This document shows, one piece after another, positions 9,976 through 19,085 of a DNA stretch of 64,000 bases. Origin of the DNA: Prevotellaceae bacterium (GTDB taxonomy: Bacteria > Bacteroidota > Bacteroidia > Bacteroidales > Bacteroidaceae). The stretch's first letter is position 1. Each line of letters opens with the position of its first letter. Below the pieces are notes generated by a model. That model saw nothing but the letters and a program-made list of their open reading frames with translations, ran no database searches and had not been told where the DNA came from. The translations under genes were made by a program, and so were the position numbers. The DNA lies in assembly GCA_028723455.1 (NCBI GenBank), contig JAQYEW010000027.1, positions 1-64,000 of the forward strand, given 5' to 3'.

Positions 9976-11169
9976 TTATTCCTCCAAGGTGCGTGGCTTG
10001 CCCTGTTTGAAGAGCAGGAATTCCAGCGTATGGAAGCCACGCACGTTTTGTGCTGCCTCAACGGTCTCTTGGTTGGCACCTTCTCCATATTCTGTACCTG
10101 TGAAGTTGCCGTTATTCAGCATCGTACGTAGGGCGTTTACATCAAGCGGCCAGGAGTCCATGTTGGGGTCCAGACCCAATTCGTCAACAGGACCGAAGAG
10201 GAATGCCTCACTGGTTTCCCAGGGACGGCGTGCCGTCATCCATTGCAGTGCGGCAGCCTCGAAAGATTTGTCAATGTCCGCTTTGTTGCCGCTTTGTAGG
10301 GCAGCATTCAGTTCTTTGACACGGGTCAGCAGCGTCTGGTTCTCTTTGGCCAGATCCTCGTAAGTAGGCAGCACGACGGCATCCACATATTGTTCGATGA
10401 TGAGCTTCAGTTCGCTTTCGGGAATCTGACTCATATAGCCTTTTACCTGTCGGTCTAAAATCTCGTTAAGTTTAGCGCATGCATCCATGGCAACAAGTAC
10501 GGAACTGCTTCCGATGTGCGCGCGGAAAGGTGCTGCCATGTTCTCGATAGCGTTGTAGGCTGCGGTGATGCTGGCCTGTAGTGTGCTGTAAAGCGCGTTG
10601 TTGTTTTTCTGCATGTAGGCTGCCAGACTGTGTGTGGCAGGTGTGTTGGAACGCTGGCCGTTGATGGCATTCTGAATAGAGAGAATGTTGTTGCTGTAAT
10701 CCTCAATGGAGTGAAAGCTGTACCACGACTCTACGGCATATACGGCTTGCTGGTACTTTCCTTTCTCCCAATAATCGCGTGGTTCGCCAATCTTGGCCGT
10801 ACCCACTTCGTTGGCAATGTCCACACAACCGTCAATGATCTGTTCCGCACAGTTGATGTAGCTGGTGTAGGCTGAACCCGTGGTGGGGTTCTTGAATATT
10901 TCGGCGAAAGCAGTGCCGTTGCGGTATCTGTTTTTCCATGCCTGCTCCAGCTCTGTTGCGTCTTTCGACAAGAGGTGTGCCACCTGTACGCTATATGCGC
11001 CCCAGTTTTTACTGTTGGCTGTCGTAACACTCGTGTTCTCCTCCAGGAATTCGATGTCAGCAAGACCTTCGGGCACGGTGGGCGTTACTTTGTTGTCGTC
11101 TTTGCATGCCGTCAGTGTCAGGCCCATCGTCAGGGCTGCCGCCAAGAGTGTCGTGTACTGTTTCTTCAT
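9976..11169 (-). CDS. Imelysin-family lipoprotein (iron-regulated/insulin-cleaving peptidase-like, EfeO/IrpA superfamily)
   Basis: LTAC lipobox; GFHTLEFLLF (GxHxxE-type motif); overall imelysin pattern. Confidence 0.83.
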   Translation of the reverse strand: MKKQYTTLLAAALTMGLTLTACKDDNKVTPTVPEGLADIEFLEENTSVTTANSKNWGAYSVQVAHLLSKDATELEQAWKNRYRNGTAFAEIFKNPTTGSAYTSYINCAEQIIDGCVDIANEVGTAKIGEPRDYWEKGKYQQAVYAVESWYSFHSIEDYSNNILSIQNAINGQRSNTPATHSLAAYMQKNNNALYSTLQASITAAYNAIENMAAPFRAHIGSSSVLVAMDACAKLNEILDRQVKGYMSQIPESELKLIIEQYVDAVVLPTYEDLAKENQTLLTRVKELNAALQSGNKADIDKSFEAAALQWMTARRPWETSEAFLFGPVDELGLDPNMDSWPLDVNALRTMLNNGNFTGTEYGEGANQETVEAAQNVRGFHTLEFLLFKQGKPRTLEE

Positions 11170-11201
11170 TTGGTTTTGTAATTTAAGTTGTTATTTCCAT
11201 C

Positions 11202-12500
11202 CTATTTCTTAAAGAACCATCCCGTGAAGGCTATGGCCAGGGCAAATTCGTTTTCTCGGTTGTAATTCCCGTTACCAATGCGGCGCGTGGTATAGTCTGC
11301 CTTAACGACCAAATAAGGTAGGGGGCGATAGTTCAAGCCAGCCACCCACATGGCGGTCTTTAGGCGATTGTCGGCGATCAGATTGCCGGCCATCTGCTCC
11401 TGGGCGTTGTAATATTCAAACCGGGCAAAAGGAATCAGGTCTGGCATCTTGGCATTGGTTGTGAAACTTTTGAGTCGCAAGCCCGCTTCCATGCCATAGC
11501 TTACAGCCCGCTTGGCGATGGGCGTAAGGCGGGAGTAGGGCGATTTGTTGCTTTGGCGGGTATTGCGTTGGCTCAGCAGTTCGCTGTTGCCTACATGCCC
11601 ACTCAGGATATTACCGCGAGCCGTAAGGTAACGGTTCTGATAGAGTGCGTCGATGCTCCAAAGCGTTACGGGTACGTCGAAATTGTAAGTCTGTGGTTTG
11701 TCGGCATTGGCGGCTGCATTATGTAGGTAATAAATGCTTGCTCCCAGACGCAGACCCGGAATGCCTTTGTAATGAATGCGCGCCGCATAGGCCGGAGAGG
11801 TGAAATTGTCCGCCTCAAAGAAACCCTGCTTGCCGCCTGCTACCCACGTGCCGCGGTCGAAACCATTGGCATTGAGACCGGCTATCACCATCGCCTCGTA
11901 GTCGAACGATGCCCATCGCTTTCCAAACTGACCCAGGATGCTGAGACCCGTTTCGTGCCAAGTGTTGGGGATGATGCCGGTTTCACCCTCGGGGCGCACA
12001 GTGCCGAAGTATAGGATGGGTTCGTGATGGGCGTTGTTTTGTCCGATGGGGACAATCATGTGTCCGGCACGTATCATAAAATGTTTGTTCAGGCGGTAGG
12101 TGATGTGGAATTGTTCCAGTGCCACTTCGCCGCCTTTCTCCAGCTCGGTTTCGTATTCCCCGTTCTCGGTGTTTTCCAGTTCCAGCGCACTTCCAGTACC
12201 TCCTGCCTCAAACTCAATCTCGGTGCCCAGCATCCAATGCTTGTTGAATTTGTAGTCGCCGGCGATTACAAAACGGGGAATGGAGATGGTATTGCGCCTG
12301 ATCTTGGCGTTACCGTCCGATCCTCCATAAAAGCGATTGATGCCATAATCCTTGAATTGTGCCAGCACTTCGCCATAGCCTCCCAAACGGAATCGGCGAA
12401 AGGTGTCGTATTCCGTGCTGTCTTGGTTCCATTGTGCTGTGGCTGTCGTACTGACGGCAATCAGTGTCAGTGCCATCAATGCTTTTTTTACCTTTGCCAT
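11202..12500 (-). CDS. Outer membrane porin
   Basis: Signal peptide ...TTATAQW; RLGGYGEVLAQFKDYG...; alternating beta strands to the C-terminus (AIAFTGWFFKK). Confidence 0.7.
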   Translation of the reverse strand: MAKVKKALMALTLIAVSTTATAQWNQDSTEYDTFRRFRLGGYGEVLAQFKDYGINRFYGGSDGNAKIRRNTISIPRFVIAGDYKFNKHWMLGTEIEFEAGGTGSALELENTENGEYETELEKGGEVALEQFHITYRLNKHFMIRAGHMIVPIGQNNAHHEPILYFGTVRPEGETGIIPNTWHETGLSILGQFGKRWASFDYEAMVIAGLNANGFDRGTWVAGGKQGFFEADNFTSPAYAARIHYKGIPGLRLGASIYYLHNAAANADKPQTYNFDVPVTLWSIDALYQNRYLTARGNILSGHVGNSELLSQRNTRQSNKSPYSRLTPIAKRAVSYGMEAGLRLKSFTTNAKMPDLIPFARFEYYNAQEQMAGNLIADNRLKTAMWVAGLNYRPLPYLVVKADYTTRRIGNGNYNRENEFALAIAFTGWFFKK

Positions 12501-12522
12501 TTTTGATGTTGTTTTGACGTTG

Positions 12523-12554
12523 CAAAGGTAGTTTTAATCTTTTCGGTTTGCAAT
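12523..12554 (-). promoter_or_regulatory. Promoter of the porin-imelysin-DHOR operon
   Basis: Minus strand: ATTG (12554-12551)-N20-TACCTTTG (12530-12523), Bacteroidota -33/-7 spacing. Confidence 0.6.
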
Positions 12555-12640
12555 ACTTAAAAATAGTGAAATCAAACATCCGTCAAATACTTATTTCCGG
12601 TGACTTTTGTTTCCTTTCAGGCAAGGAGTCAATAAGACAC

Positions 12641-12667
12641 AAAAAAGGGGGAGTTGTTAACTCCCCC
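12641..12667 (-). terminator. Intrinsic terminator (second of a tandem pair after the OmpX-like gene)
   Basis: GGGGGAGTT-aac-AACTCCCCC then TTTTTT on the minus strand. Confidence 0.8.
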
Positions 12668-12705
12668 TGATTGGTAATCGGCTTGTTGCTATTTTTTTTC
12701 GTGGT

Positions 12706-12750
12706 AAAAAAACATAGGATACAATCGCCTGTTTTGCGTGTTGTATCCTA
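12706..12750 (-). terminator. Intrinsic terminator (first of a tandem pair)
   Basis: TAGGATACAA...TTGTATCCTA hairpin followed by TTTTTTT on the minus strand. Confidence 0.75.
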
Positions 12751-12777
12751 CGTTGAAAAAGGAAAAGTTATCGTTTC

Positions 12778-13314
12778 TTAGAAATTGTAGTTGATGCCGA
12801 ACTGGAGGGCATTGCCATCTAATTTGAAACCGGCGCCTTTGCTGCTCCAATAGTTAATGCCATCGTCGCTGTCGCGATAGCCCAGGAAACCAACGTGAGC
12901 CACAAAGTTCAGCTTGTCTGTCAATTCAACGGACAAACCGGGCTTTACACCTACTGCCCAAAAGTTCTGGGCATCGCCTCCATCTACTACCTTGGCCATT
13001 CCCCATTGTGCGGTAGGCTGGAGGAAGAGGTTGACGCGGTCGAACTTGGCGAAGGTCCAGCGGGCATAGGGGGCGATGGTGAAGCCATTCACTTTCAAGC
13101 CATCGTTATAGGTGTGAGCAAAGCCTACTTCGGTACCGAGATCCCATTTGTCAGAGAGATTGTAGCCCACCTCGGGAGCAATCTCCAACTGGGTTACGTT
13201 CTTGTCCCAATCACGCCAAAGACCAAGGCTACCGCCTACGTACACTTGTGCACTTGCAGTCATCGTTGCGGCTGCGAAAGCCACCATAGCAAAAATCTTT
13301 TTCATCTTTTTCAA
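12778..13314 (-). CDS. OmpX-like outer membrane beta-barrel protein
   Basis: Signal peptide MKKMKKIFAMVAFAAATMTASAQ; short 8-strand-like barrel ending QFGINYNF. Confidence 0.75.
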   Translation of the reverse strand: MKKMKKIFAMVAFAAATMTASAQVYVGGSLGLWRDWDKNVTQLEIAPEVGYNLSDKWDLGTEVGFAHTYNDGLKVNGFTIAPYARWTFAKFDRVNLFLQPTAQWGMAKVVDGGDAQNFWAVGVKPGLSVELTDKLNFVAHVGFLGYRDSDDGINYWSSKGAGFKLDGNALQFGINYNF

Positions 13315-13385
13315 TTTTTAGGTTTTTAAAAGTGTGTTTTGTTTTTGCAATTGCACTGCAAATGTAATATGTTTATTTTTCCGAG

Positions 13386-13448
13386 GCATGAAAAAGCGCT
13401 GTAAAAAACGGTTCATCTTACATTTATACCATTTTTTACAACGCTTTT
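13386..13448 (-). terminator. Long hairpin/terminator 3' of the GH127 gene
   Basis: 21-nt arms (13392-13412 and 13428-13448) with two non-Watson-Crick positions that are G:U only in the minus-strand transcript; followed by UUUUU. Confidence 0.65.
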
Positions 13449-13485
13449 CCCAATACGTCGTGTGTCTTTACCGCTTTGTCAGCAC

Positions 13486-15885
13486 TTATTTCACGCTCCA
13501 CTCATAAATTCCGCAACTTTTCTGCTCGGGTTGTTGAAATTCCAGTTTCAGGGCTTTGGTGAGTACGGGAGTGAACTGCACGGTGCAGGGTACGCCCTTG
13601 AGGCAGGGATAGTCCGTAGTGTTTCGGACGGGTTGCCAATGCCCTTCCCCGTCCCTGTAATACAGTTTCCAATGCTTGGGGACAGTACATCCGCCCCAGG
13701 GACTGTCGTCAAACCAATAGACGGTGCTTGTGCTTACGCTTTGGGCTTCCTTGAATTCGTAGCAGAGCCATTCCGTGCTGTTTTGCTTGGGCCACCAATG
13801 GGTGTAGGGCACAGAACGGTCAGCCTCGTCAGCAGGTATCAAGCGGTCGTTGATTGCAGAAAGGGCCGGTAGGCGTTCGGCACTGGCGGAAACATGGCTG
13901 CTGCTGGCAATGGTGGGCGGCAGGGCAGGCGTGGTGGCGTTCAGGTCGATGGGCAGCCAGACGGCCATGTTGCCGTTGCCACGGTGAGCCCAGGCATAAT
14001 AGGGGATGAGGACGAGGCGTTCGTCCTGTGTGGCAAGGCGTCCTTGGGTGTCGAAGCGCAACGTCTGGGCGTCGGTGGTGAGGGTTTGGACGGCGGTATT
14101 CGCAATCTCCGTTGTGCCAAGGGTGAATTTAGGCTCCTGATTGAGCAGGACGTTTAGTACGTCGCAACTGTTGTCGGGCCATTCGGCGCAATAGACAAGC
14201 GGGCCGCGTTCAATCTCTACCCTGCCTTTGTTGGCTGCCACCAACGGGCTGGCCTTTACGATGCGAGGTTCCATGTCAAGGTGAAGGCTGACACGGTCTC
14301 CCTGTTCCCATTTGCGGTCGATGATGAAATATCCGTTCACAAGTTCGGCTTCCACGGGTTTACCGTTCAGTCGGACACTGTAATGCAGGGATTTCCCGTC
14401 GGCAAAACGGTAGAGTGTGCCCGGTGCAACCTGTCCGCGCACCCAACCCGGGATACGCAAACGGAGGGCGAAGCGGCCGTTGCCCTTGGCGATGCTTATC
14501 AGTACATCGCCGTCCCACGGATACCGGGTTTCTTGCTTCACCGTCAGTTGACGGCCGTTCACCTTCACCCGGGCTTCGTTGCTTGCATAGAGGTTGACGA
14601 AAAGTGAGTGTCCCTTGACAGCATAGATGTACTGAGGCAGCGACGGCATGAAACGGGCGGCATTGCTGGGGCAGCAGGCACATCCGAACCAAGGTTGTCG
14701 CTGGTGCTGTCCCATGCTTTGAAGGGGATTGGGGTAGAAGAAGCGTCCGCCGTCGATACTGATGCCGCTGATGACACCATTATATAAGGTGCGCTCCAGG
14801 GCGTCGTAGTATTTGGCATCGCCGTGCAGCAGGAAGAGGCGGTAGTTGAGATAGACCTGTGCGATGGCAGCACAAGTCTCGCAATAGGCACTCATGTTGG
14901 GCAATTCATAATTCGCACCAAAGGCTTCGCCATGTGCCGTGGCTCCCACGCCGCCCGTGATGTAATACTTCTTGTTCATGATATTCTCCCAGATACGGTC
15001 GATAGCATGAATGTAGGCGGTATCGCCCGTGAGCGCCGCCACATCGGCCATACCCGCGTACATATATCCGGCACGCACGGCGTGTCCTACGGCCTCGTCC
15101 TGTTCCAGAACAGGCTTGTGGCTTTGGCTGTACTCCGTTCGGATGGTCGTATATCCGCGCTTGTCCAGGAAGAACTTGGCCAGGTCGAGGTATCTTTGGT
15201 CGCCTGTGGCTGTGTATAGCTTGGCAAGCCCCATTTCCGCAATCTGGTGTCCGGGTACCACGCAGCTCTGTCCGGGACGGTCGCCCACCTCGCGTGCCAC
15301 GCAGTTGGCATACTTGATGCATACGTCCAGAAGATTGCGCCTGCCCGTAGCATGGTAATGCGCCACGGCAGCCTCGCACAGATGACCAAGGTTGTAAAGC
15401 TCATGACTCAGGTCCTCTACCTTGCTCCATCGTTTGGAACCAGCCCATGCGTGGGGATACGTCGGATTTTGCGTACGTGCCGTGTAGAGATAGCCGTCGG
15501 GTTCCTGTGCACCGGCCACGACGGCGATAACGCTGTCGCAATAGGCGTCCAAGCGTTTGTCGGGATAGGTCTGCATCAGATAGGCGGCACCCTCTAACGT
15601 CTTGTAGACATCGGTGTCATCAAAACTGTAGCCACCTACTTTGAAGGTCTTGGTGGAATCCAAGAGGTGTTGGCGGGCATTGCTGAAATTGGTGTATCTG
15701 CCCTCGCTCTCGCATTTGCTGAACGCCAAGGGGATGGTTACTTCCCGGCTGGCCCGTAGGCGCTGACCCCAAAAGGATGCCGGCGCAACCTTCACGGCCG
15801 TGAAAGGGACGGGCTGGATAGGATAGTTTTGTGCCATGGCTGCCGATGCCAGCAGCCATGCACATAATAACCTGAAGCTTTTCAT
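13486..15885 (-). CDS. Glycoside hydrolase family 127-type (DUF1680; beta-L-arabinofuranosidase family) with C-terminal extension
   Basis: SFDDTDVYKTLEGAAYLMQTYPD, AQEPDGYLYTA, ETCAAIAQVYLNYRLFLLHGDAKYYDALERTLYNGVISG, FGCACCPSNAARFMPSLPQYIYA. Confidence 0.87.
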   Translation of the reverse strand: MKSFRLLCAWLLASAAMAQNYPIQPVPFTAVKVAPASFWGQRLRASREVTIPLAFSKCESEGRYTNFSNARQHLLDSTKTFKVGGYSFDDTDVYKTLEGAAYLMQTYPDKRLDAYCDSVIAVVAGAQEPDGYLYTARTQNPTYPHAWAGSKRWSKVEDLSHELYNLGHLCEAAVAHYHATGRRNLLDVCIKYANCVAREVGDRPGQSCVVPGHQIAEMGLAKLYTATGDQRYLDLAKFFLDKRGYTTIRTEYSQSHKPVLEQDEAVGHAVRAGYMYAGMADVAALTGDTAYIHAIDRIWENIMNKKYYITGGVGATAHGEAFGANYELPNMSAYCETCAAIAQVYLNYRLFLLHGDAKYYDALERTLYNGVISGISIDGGRFFYPNPLQSMGQHQRQPWFGCACCPSNAARFMPSLPQYIYAVKGHSLFVNLYASNEARVKVNGRQLTVKQETRYPWDGDVLISIAKGNGRFALRLRIPGWVRGQVAPGTLYRFADGKSLHYSVRLNGKPVEAELVNGYFIIDRKWEQGDRVSLHLDMEPRIVKASPLVAANKGRVEIERGPLVYCAEWPDNSCDVLNVLLNQEPKFTLGTTEIANTAVQTLTTDAQTLRFDTQGRLATQDERLVLIPYYAWAHRGNGNMAVWLPIDLNATTPALPPTIASSSHVSASAERLPALSAINDRLIPADEADRSVPYTHWWPKQNSTEWLCYEFKEAQSVSTSTVYWFDDSPWGGCTVPKHWKLYYRDGEGHWQPVRNTTDYPCLKGVPCTVQFTPVLTKALKLEFQQPEQKSCGIYEWSVK

Positions 15886-15904
15886 CTGCCGGACTGTTTG
15901 GAAA

Positions 15905-17602
15905 TCAATCGTCGGTCAGCTTGCGATAGCGCACGCGCTTCGGTTCTTCGATGCCTAAACGCTTGCATTTGTTCACTTCGTAGTCGCTGTACGAGCCTTC
16001 GAACCAATACACCTGTCCATCGCCTTCGTAGGCAAGTATGTGGGTGCAGATACGGTCCAGGAACCAACGGTCGTGGCTGATGACAACTGCGCAACCGGCA
16101 AAGCCTTCCAGACCTTCCTCCAAGGCACGCAGGGTGTTCACGTCGATGTCGTTCGTTGGCTCGTCGAGCAGCAGGACATTGCCCTCTTGCTTCAAGGCGA
16201 TGGCCAGGTGGAGGCGGTTGCGCTCACCGCCCGAGAGTACGCCGCATTTCTTTTCCTGGTCGGCACCTGTGAAATTAAAGCGAGAGAGATAGGCGCGGGC
16301 GTTAATGTCGCGACCGCCCATGCGGATGAGTTCGTTGCCACCGGAGATTACCTGATACACGGTTTCCTCGGGCTTGATGTCGTGGTGGCTTTGGTCCACA
16401 TAGCTTAGCTTCACGGTTTCGCCCACTTCAAAGGTACCGCTGTCGGCTGTTTCCAGTCCCATGATCATGCGGAACAGGGTCGTTTTGCCCGCTCCGTTGG
16501 GACCAATCACGCCCACAATGCCGTTGGGGGGCAACATAAAGTTCAGGTTCTTGATAAGTTCACGCTCGCCATAGGCCTTGTTTACATTGTGTGCCTCGAT
16601 GACCTTGTTGCCCAGACGCGGACCGTTGGGGATGAAAATCTCCAGTTTCTCCTCGCGTTCTTTCTGCTCCTCGTTCAGCATCTTGTCATAGTTGTTCAAG
16701 CGGGCCTTGCCCTTGGCCTGACGGGCCTTAGGTGCCATACGCACCCATTCCAGCTCTCGCTCCAAGGTCTTGCGGCGCTTGCTGGCCACCTTTTCCTCTT
16801 GTGCCATGCGTTTGGTCTTCTGTTCCAGCCAGCTGGAGTAGTTGCCTTGCCAGGGAATGCCCTCGCCACGGTCCAACTCCAAAATCCAACCTGCCACGTC
16901 GTCCAGGAAGTAGCGGTCGTGGGTAACGCAGATTACGGTGCCCTCGTATTGCTGCAAGTGTTGCTCCAGCCAGTCGATGCTCTCGGCGTCCAAGTGGTTG
17001 GTAGGCTCGTCCAGCAAGAGTACGTCGGGCTTCTGCAACAACAGGCGGCAAAGGGCTACACGACGGCGCTCGCCACCCGAGAGCACACCACATTTCTGGT
17101 TGGCGGGAGGACAATGCAAGGCATCCATCGCGCGTTCCAAACGGCTATCCAGATTCCATGCGTCGGTAGCGTCAATGATGTCCTGTAGTTCGCCCTGACG
17201 GGCAAACAGCTGGTTCATCTTGTTTTCGTCGCTGTAATATTCCTCCAAGCCGAATTTTTGGTTGATTTCTTCGTATTCCGCCAGTGCGTCCACAACGGAC
17301 TGCACACCCTCTTTTACCACTTCCAGGACTGTTTTTTCGTCGTCCAGGTGGGGTTCCTGAGGCAGATAACCTACGCTGTAGCCGGGAGAGAACACCACTT
17401 CGCCCTGGTATTGCTGGTCCAGTCCGGCGATGATTTTCATCAACGTACTCTTACCGGAGCCGTTGAGACCGATGATGCCGATTTTGGCACCGTAGAAGAA
17501 GCTGAGATAGATGTCCTTGAGTACCTGCTTCTGGGTCTGTTGGATGGTTTTGCTTACGCCGACCATCGAAAAGATGATCTTTTTGTCGTCAGTAGTTGCC
17601 AT
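15905..17602 (-). CDS. ettA: ABC-F ATPase, energy-dependent translational throttle protein
   Basis: Two ABC domains ([46 protein letters not shown]); N-terminus FSMVGVSKTIQQTQKQVLKDIYLSFFYGAKIGIIG as in EttA. Confidence 0.93.
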   Translation of the reverse strand: MATTDDKKIIFSMVGVSKTIQQTQKQVLKDIYLSFFYGAKIGIIGLNGSGKSTLMKIIAGLDQQYQGEVVFSPGYSVGYLPQEPHLDDEKTVLEVVKEGVQSVVDALAEYEEINQKFGLEEYYSDENKMNQLFARQGELQDIIDATDAWNLDSRLERAMDALHCPPANQKCGVLSGGERRRVALCRLLLQKPDVLLLDEPTNHLDAESIDWLEQHLQQYEGTVICVTHDRYFLDDVAGWILELDRGEGIPWQGNYSSWLEQKTKRMAQEEKVASKRRKTLERELEWVRMAPKARQAKGKARLNNYDKMLNEEQKEREEKLEIFIPNGPRLGNKVIEAHNVNKAYGERELIKNLNFMLPPNGIVGVIGPNGAGKTTLFRMIMGLETADSGTFEVGETVKLSYVDQSHHDIKPEETVYQVISGGNELIRMGGRDINARAYLSRFNFTGADQEKKCGVLSGGERNRLHLAIALKQEGNVLLLDEPTNDIDVNTLRALEEGLEGFAGCAVVISHDRWFLDRICTHILAYEGDGQVYWFEGSYSDYEVNKCKRLGIEEPKRVRYRKLTDD

Positions 17603-17663
17603 TATTGTTTGGTTGTTAAGTTGTTTTTGTTATTGTTTGCGTTGCTCGTCTTGCGCTTTCGGT

Positions 17664-18533
17664 TCAGCGAACCAGCAAGACAGCGGTGATGAGCAGTGCG
17701 TAAAGAAAAATGTTGCGCGAAGCATTGCCGAGGGCTTCGTTCATGGCGGGGGTATGCGGCATGCGCCGCAGCAGGATGAAATATACCCCATGACACCAAA
17801 GATAAACCGCAACAATCCATGGGAATACGTGCATCAGATACAGGGCGTATCCTGCCAGCAGGCTGGCTGCAATGCCCAAAAAAAGATAGAGCCGCAGGCT
17901 TCCGCGTTCGCCCAAGAGCACACAAAGCGTACGCTTGCCGTTGGCGCGGTCCTCATGAATGTCGCGGTAGTTGTTGACCACCAGCAGCACGTCCGTTGCC
18001 AGACCCATGCCCAAGGACAGTAAAAGAACAGAAAAGGTGATTGTACCCGTTTGCAGATAATAGGTAAGCGTAACGGGGACCAGGCCAAAGAAAAGAATGA
18101 CGAGAAGGTCGCCCAAGCCTAACTGCGCCAGCAGGGTGCTGTAAAGGACGCAAAATGCAGCGCATGTCAAACCCACAACCAGCATCCAAGGGCCGCCATA
18201 ATAAATCAGGGGCAAGCCACACAATGCTGCCAGAAAGAACAGAATCGCAATGGCGCGTTTCAGTTGGCGGGCGGTAACCAAGCCCGCACTTAATGCGCGC
18301 TGAGGGCCAAGGCGGTTGCTGCCATCTCTCCCTTTCAGGCCGTCCACCAAATCGTTCACGGCATTGGCTGCCATTTGCATCAGGAGGGCAAAGCCCAAAC
18401 ACAGCAAGGCTGGCACCCATTGCCAATGGCCGTCGTGATAAGCAGCAGCCAAGGAAAGCATCACGGGAGCCATAGCCCCCGTGAGTGTCTTAGGTCGCAT
18501 GACGCCAATCCAAAGCGCGATCTTTTCTTTCAT
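17664..18533 (-). CDS. menA: 1,4-dihydroxy-2-naphthoate polyprenyltransferase
   Basis: MKEKIALWIGVMRPKTLTGAMAPVMLSLA..., NAVNDLVDGLKGRDGSNRLGPQRALSAGLV, VVNNYRDIHEDRANGKRTLCVLLG; start at the Met overlapping the upstream stop (ATGA). Confidence 0.9.
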   Translation of the reverse strand: MKEKIALWIGVMRPKTLTGAMAPVMLSLAAAYHDGHWQWVPALLCLGFALLMQMAANAVNDLVDGLKGRDGSNRLGPQRALSAGLVTARQLKRAIAILFFLAALCGLPLIYYGGPWMLVVGLTCAAFCVLYSTLLAQLGLGDLLVILFFGLVPVTLTYYLQTGTITFSVLLLSLGMGLATDVLLVVNNYRDIHEDRANGKRTLCVLLGERGSLRLYLFLGIAASLLAGYALYLMHVFPWIVAVYLWCHGVYFILLRRMPHTPAMNEALGNASRNIFLYALLITAVLLVR

Positions 18534-18946
18534 TCCTTCGTGCCTAAGTATTTGCTCTTTTTGTCGTTCAGCAAATCGAAGCACCGATAGGTCTTGGAAG
18601 CAGAAAGAACGGTGCGGAACTTCACTTCGTACTGCTTCTTCAGGTTCAGTTCCTTCTGGTCCGCTTCCCATTTGAGCTTCAGAAGCTTGTCAGCCTGCTT
18701 GTCGGAAAGGCTTCCAGCCTCAATCTTGGGCTTCAGGTCGTCCTTCATGTCCTCGTAGGGGGCGGTCTGTACCTTCTTCTCTTCTAAATATTTCTCCAGC
18801 AGGGGTTTCAGTTTTTTCTGCTGCGCACCATCAATGTCCATGTTCTCCAGTACATACTTCACGCGTGCGGCACGCTTGCTCTGTGCCTGTACGTTGTTGC
18901 TCAGTGCCAATGTGGCAATAAGCGCGATCAGGAAAATCTTCTTCAT
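18530..18946 (-). CDS. Small exported charged/helical protein (Spy/LTxxQ-like)
   Basis: Signal peptide MKKIFLIALIATLALSNNVQAQ; Lys/Glu-rich helical remainder. Confidence 0.5.
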   Translation of the reverse strand: MKKIFLIALIATLALSNNVQAQSKRAARVKYVLENMDIDGAQQKKLKPLLEKYLEEKKVQTAPYEDMKDDLKPKIEAGSLSDKQADKLLKLKWEADQKELNLKKQYEVKFRTVLSASKTYRCFDLLNDKKSKYLGTKE

Positions 18947-18988
18947 GAGTCCGTGTTTCGTTTGTTTTCGTTAATGCTTTCTACCGAG

Positions 18989-19020
18989 CAAAGATAACAC
19001 TTTTTTGTCTCAGAAGCAAA
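18989..19020 (-). promoter_or_regulatory. Promoter of the Spy-like gene/menA
   Basis: Minus strand: TTTG (19020-19017)-N20-TATCTTTG (18996-18989). Confidence 0.65.
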
Positions 19021-19085
19021 AAATGTCGAAAGTGTTTTGTACTTTTGTACTCCATATTCTCTGTAATCCGTACATTATATAAATT

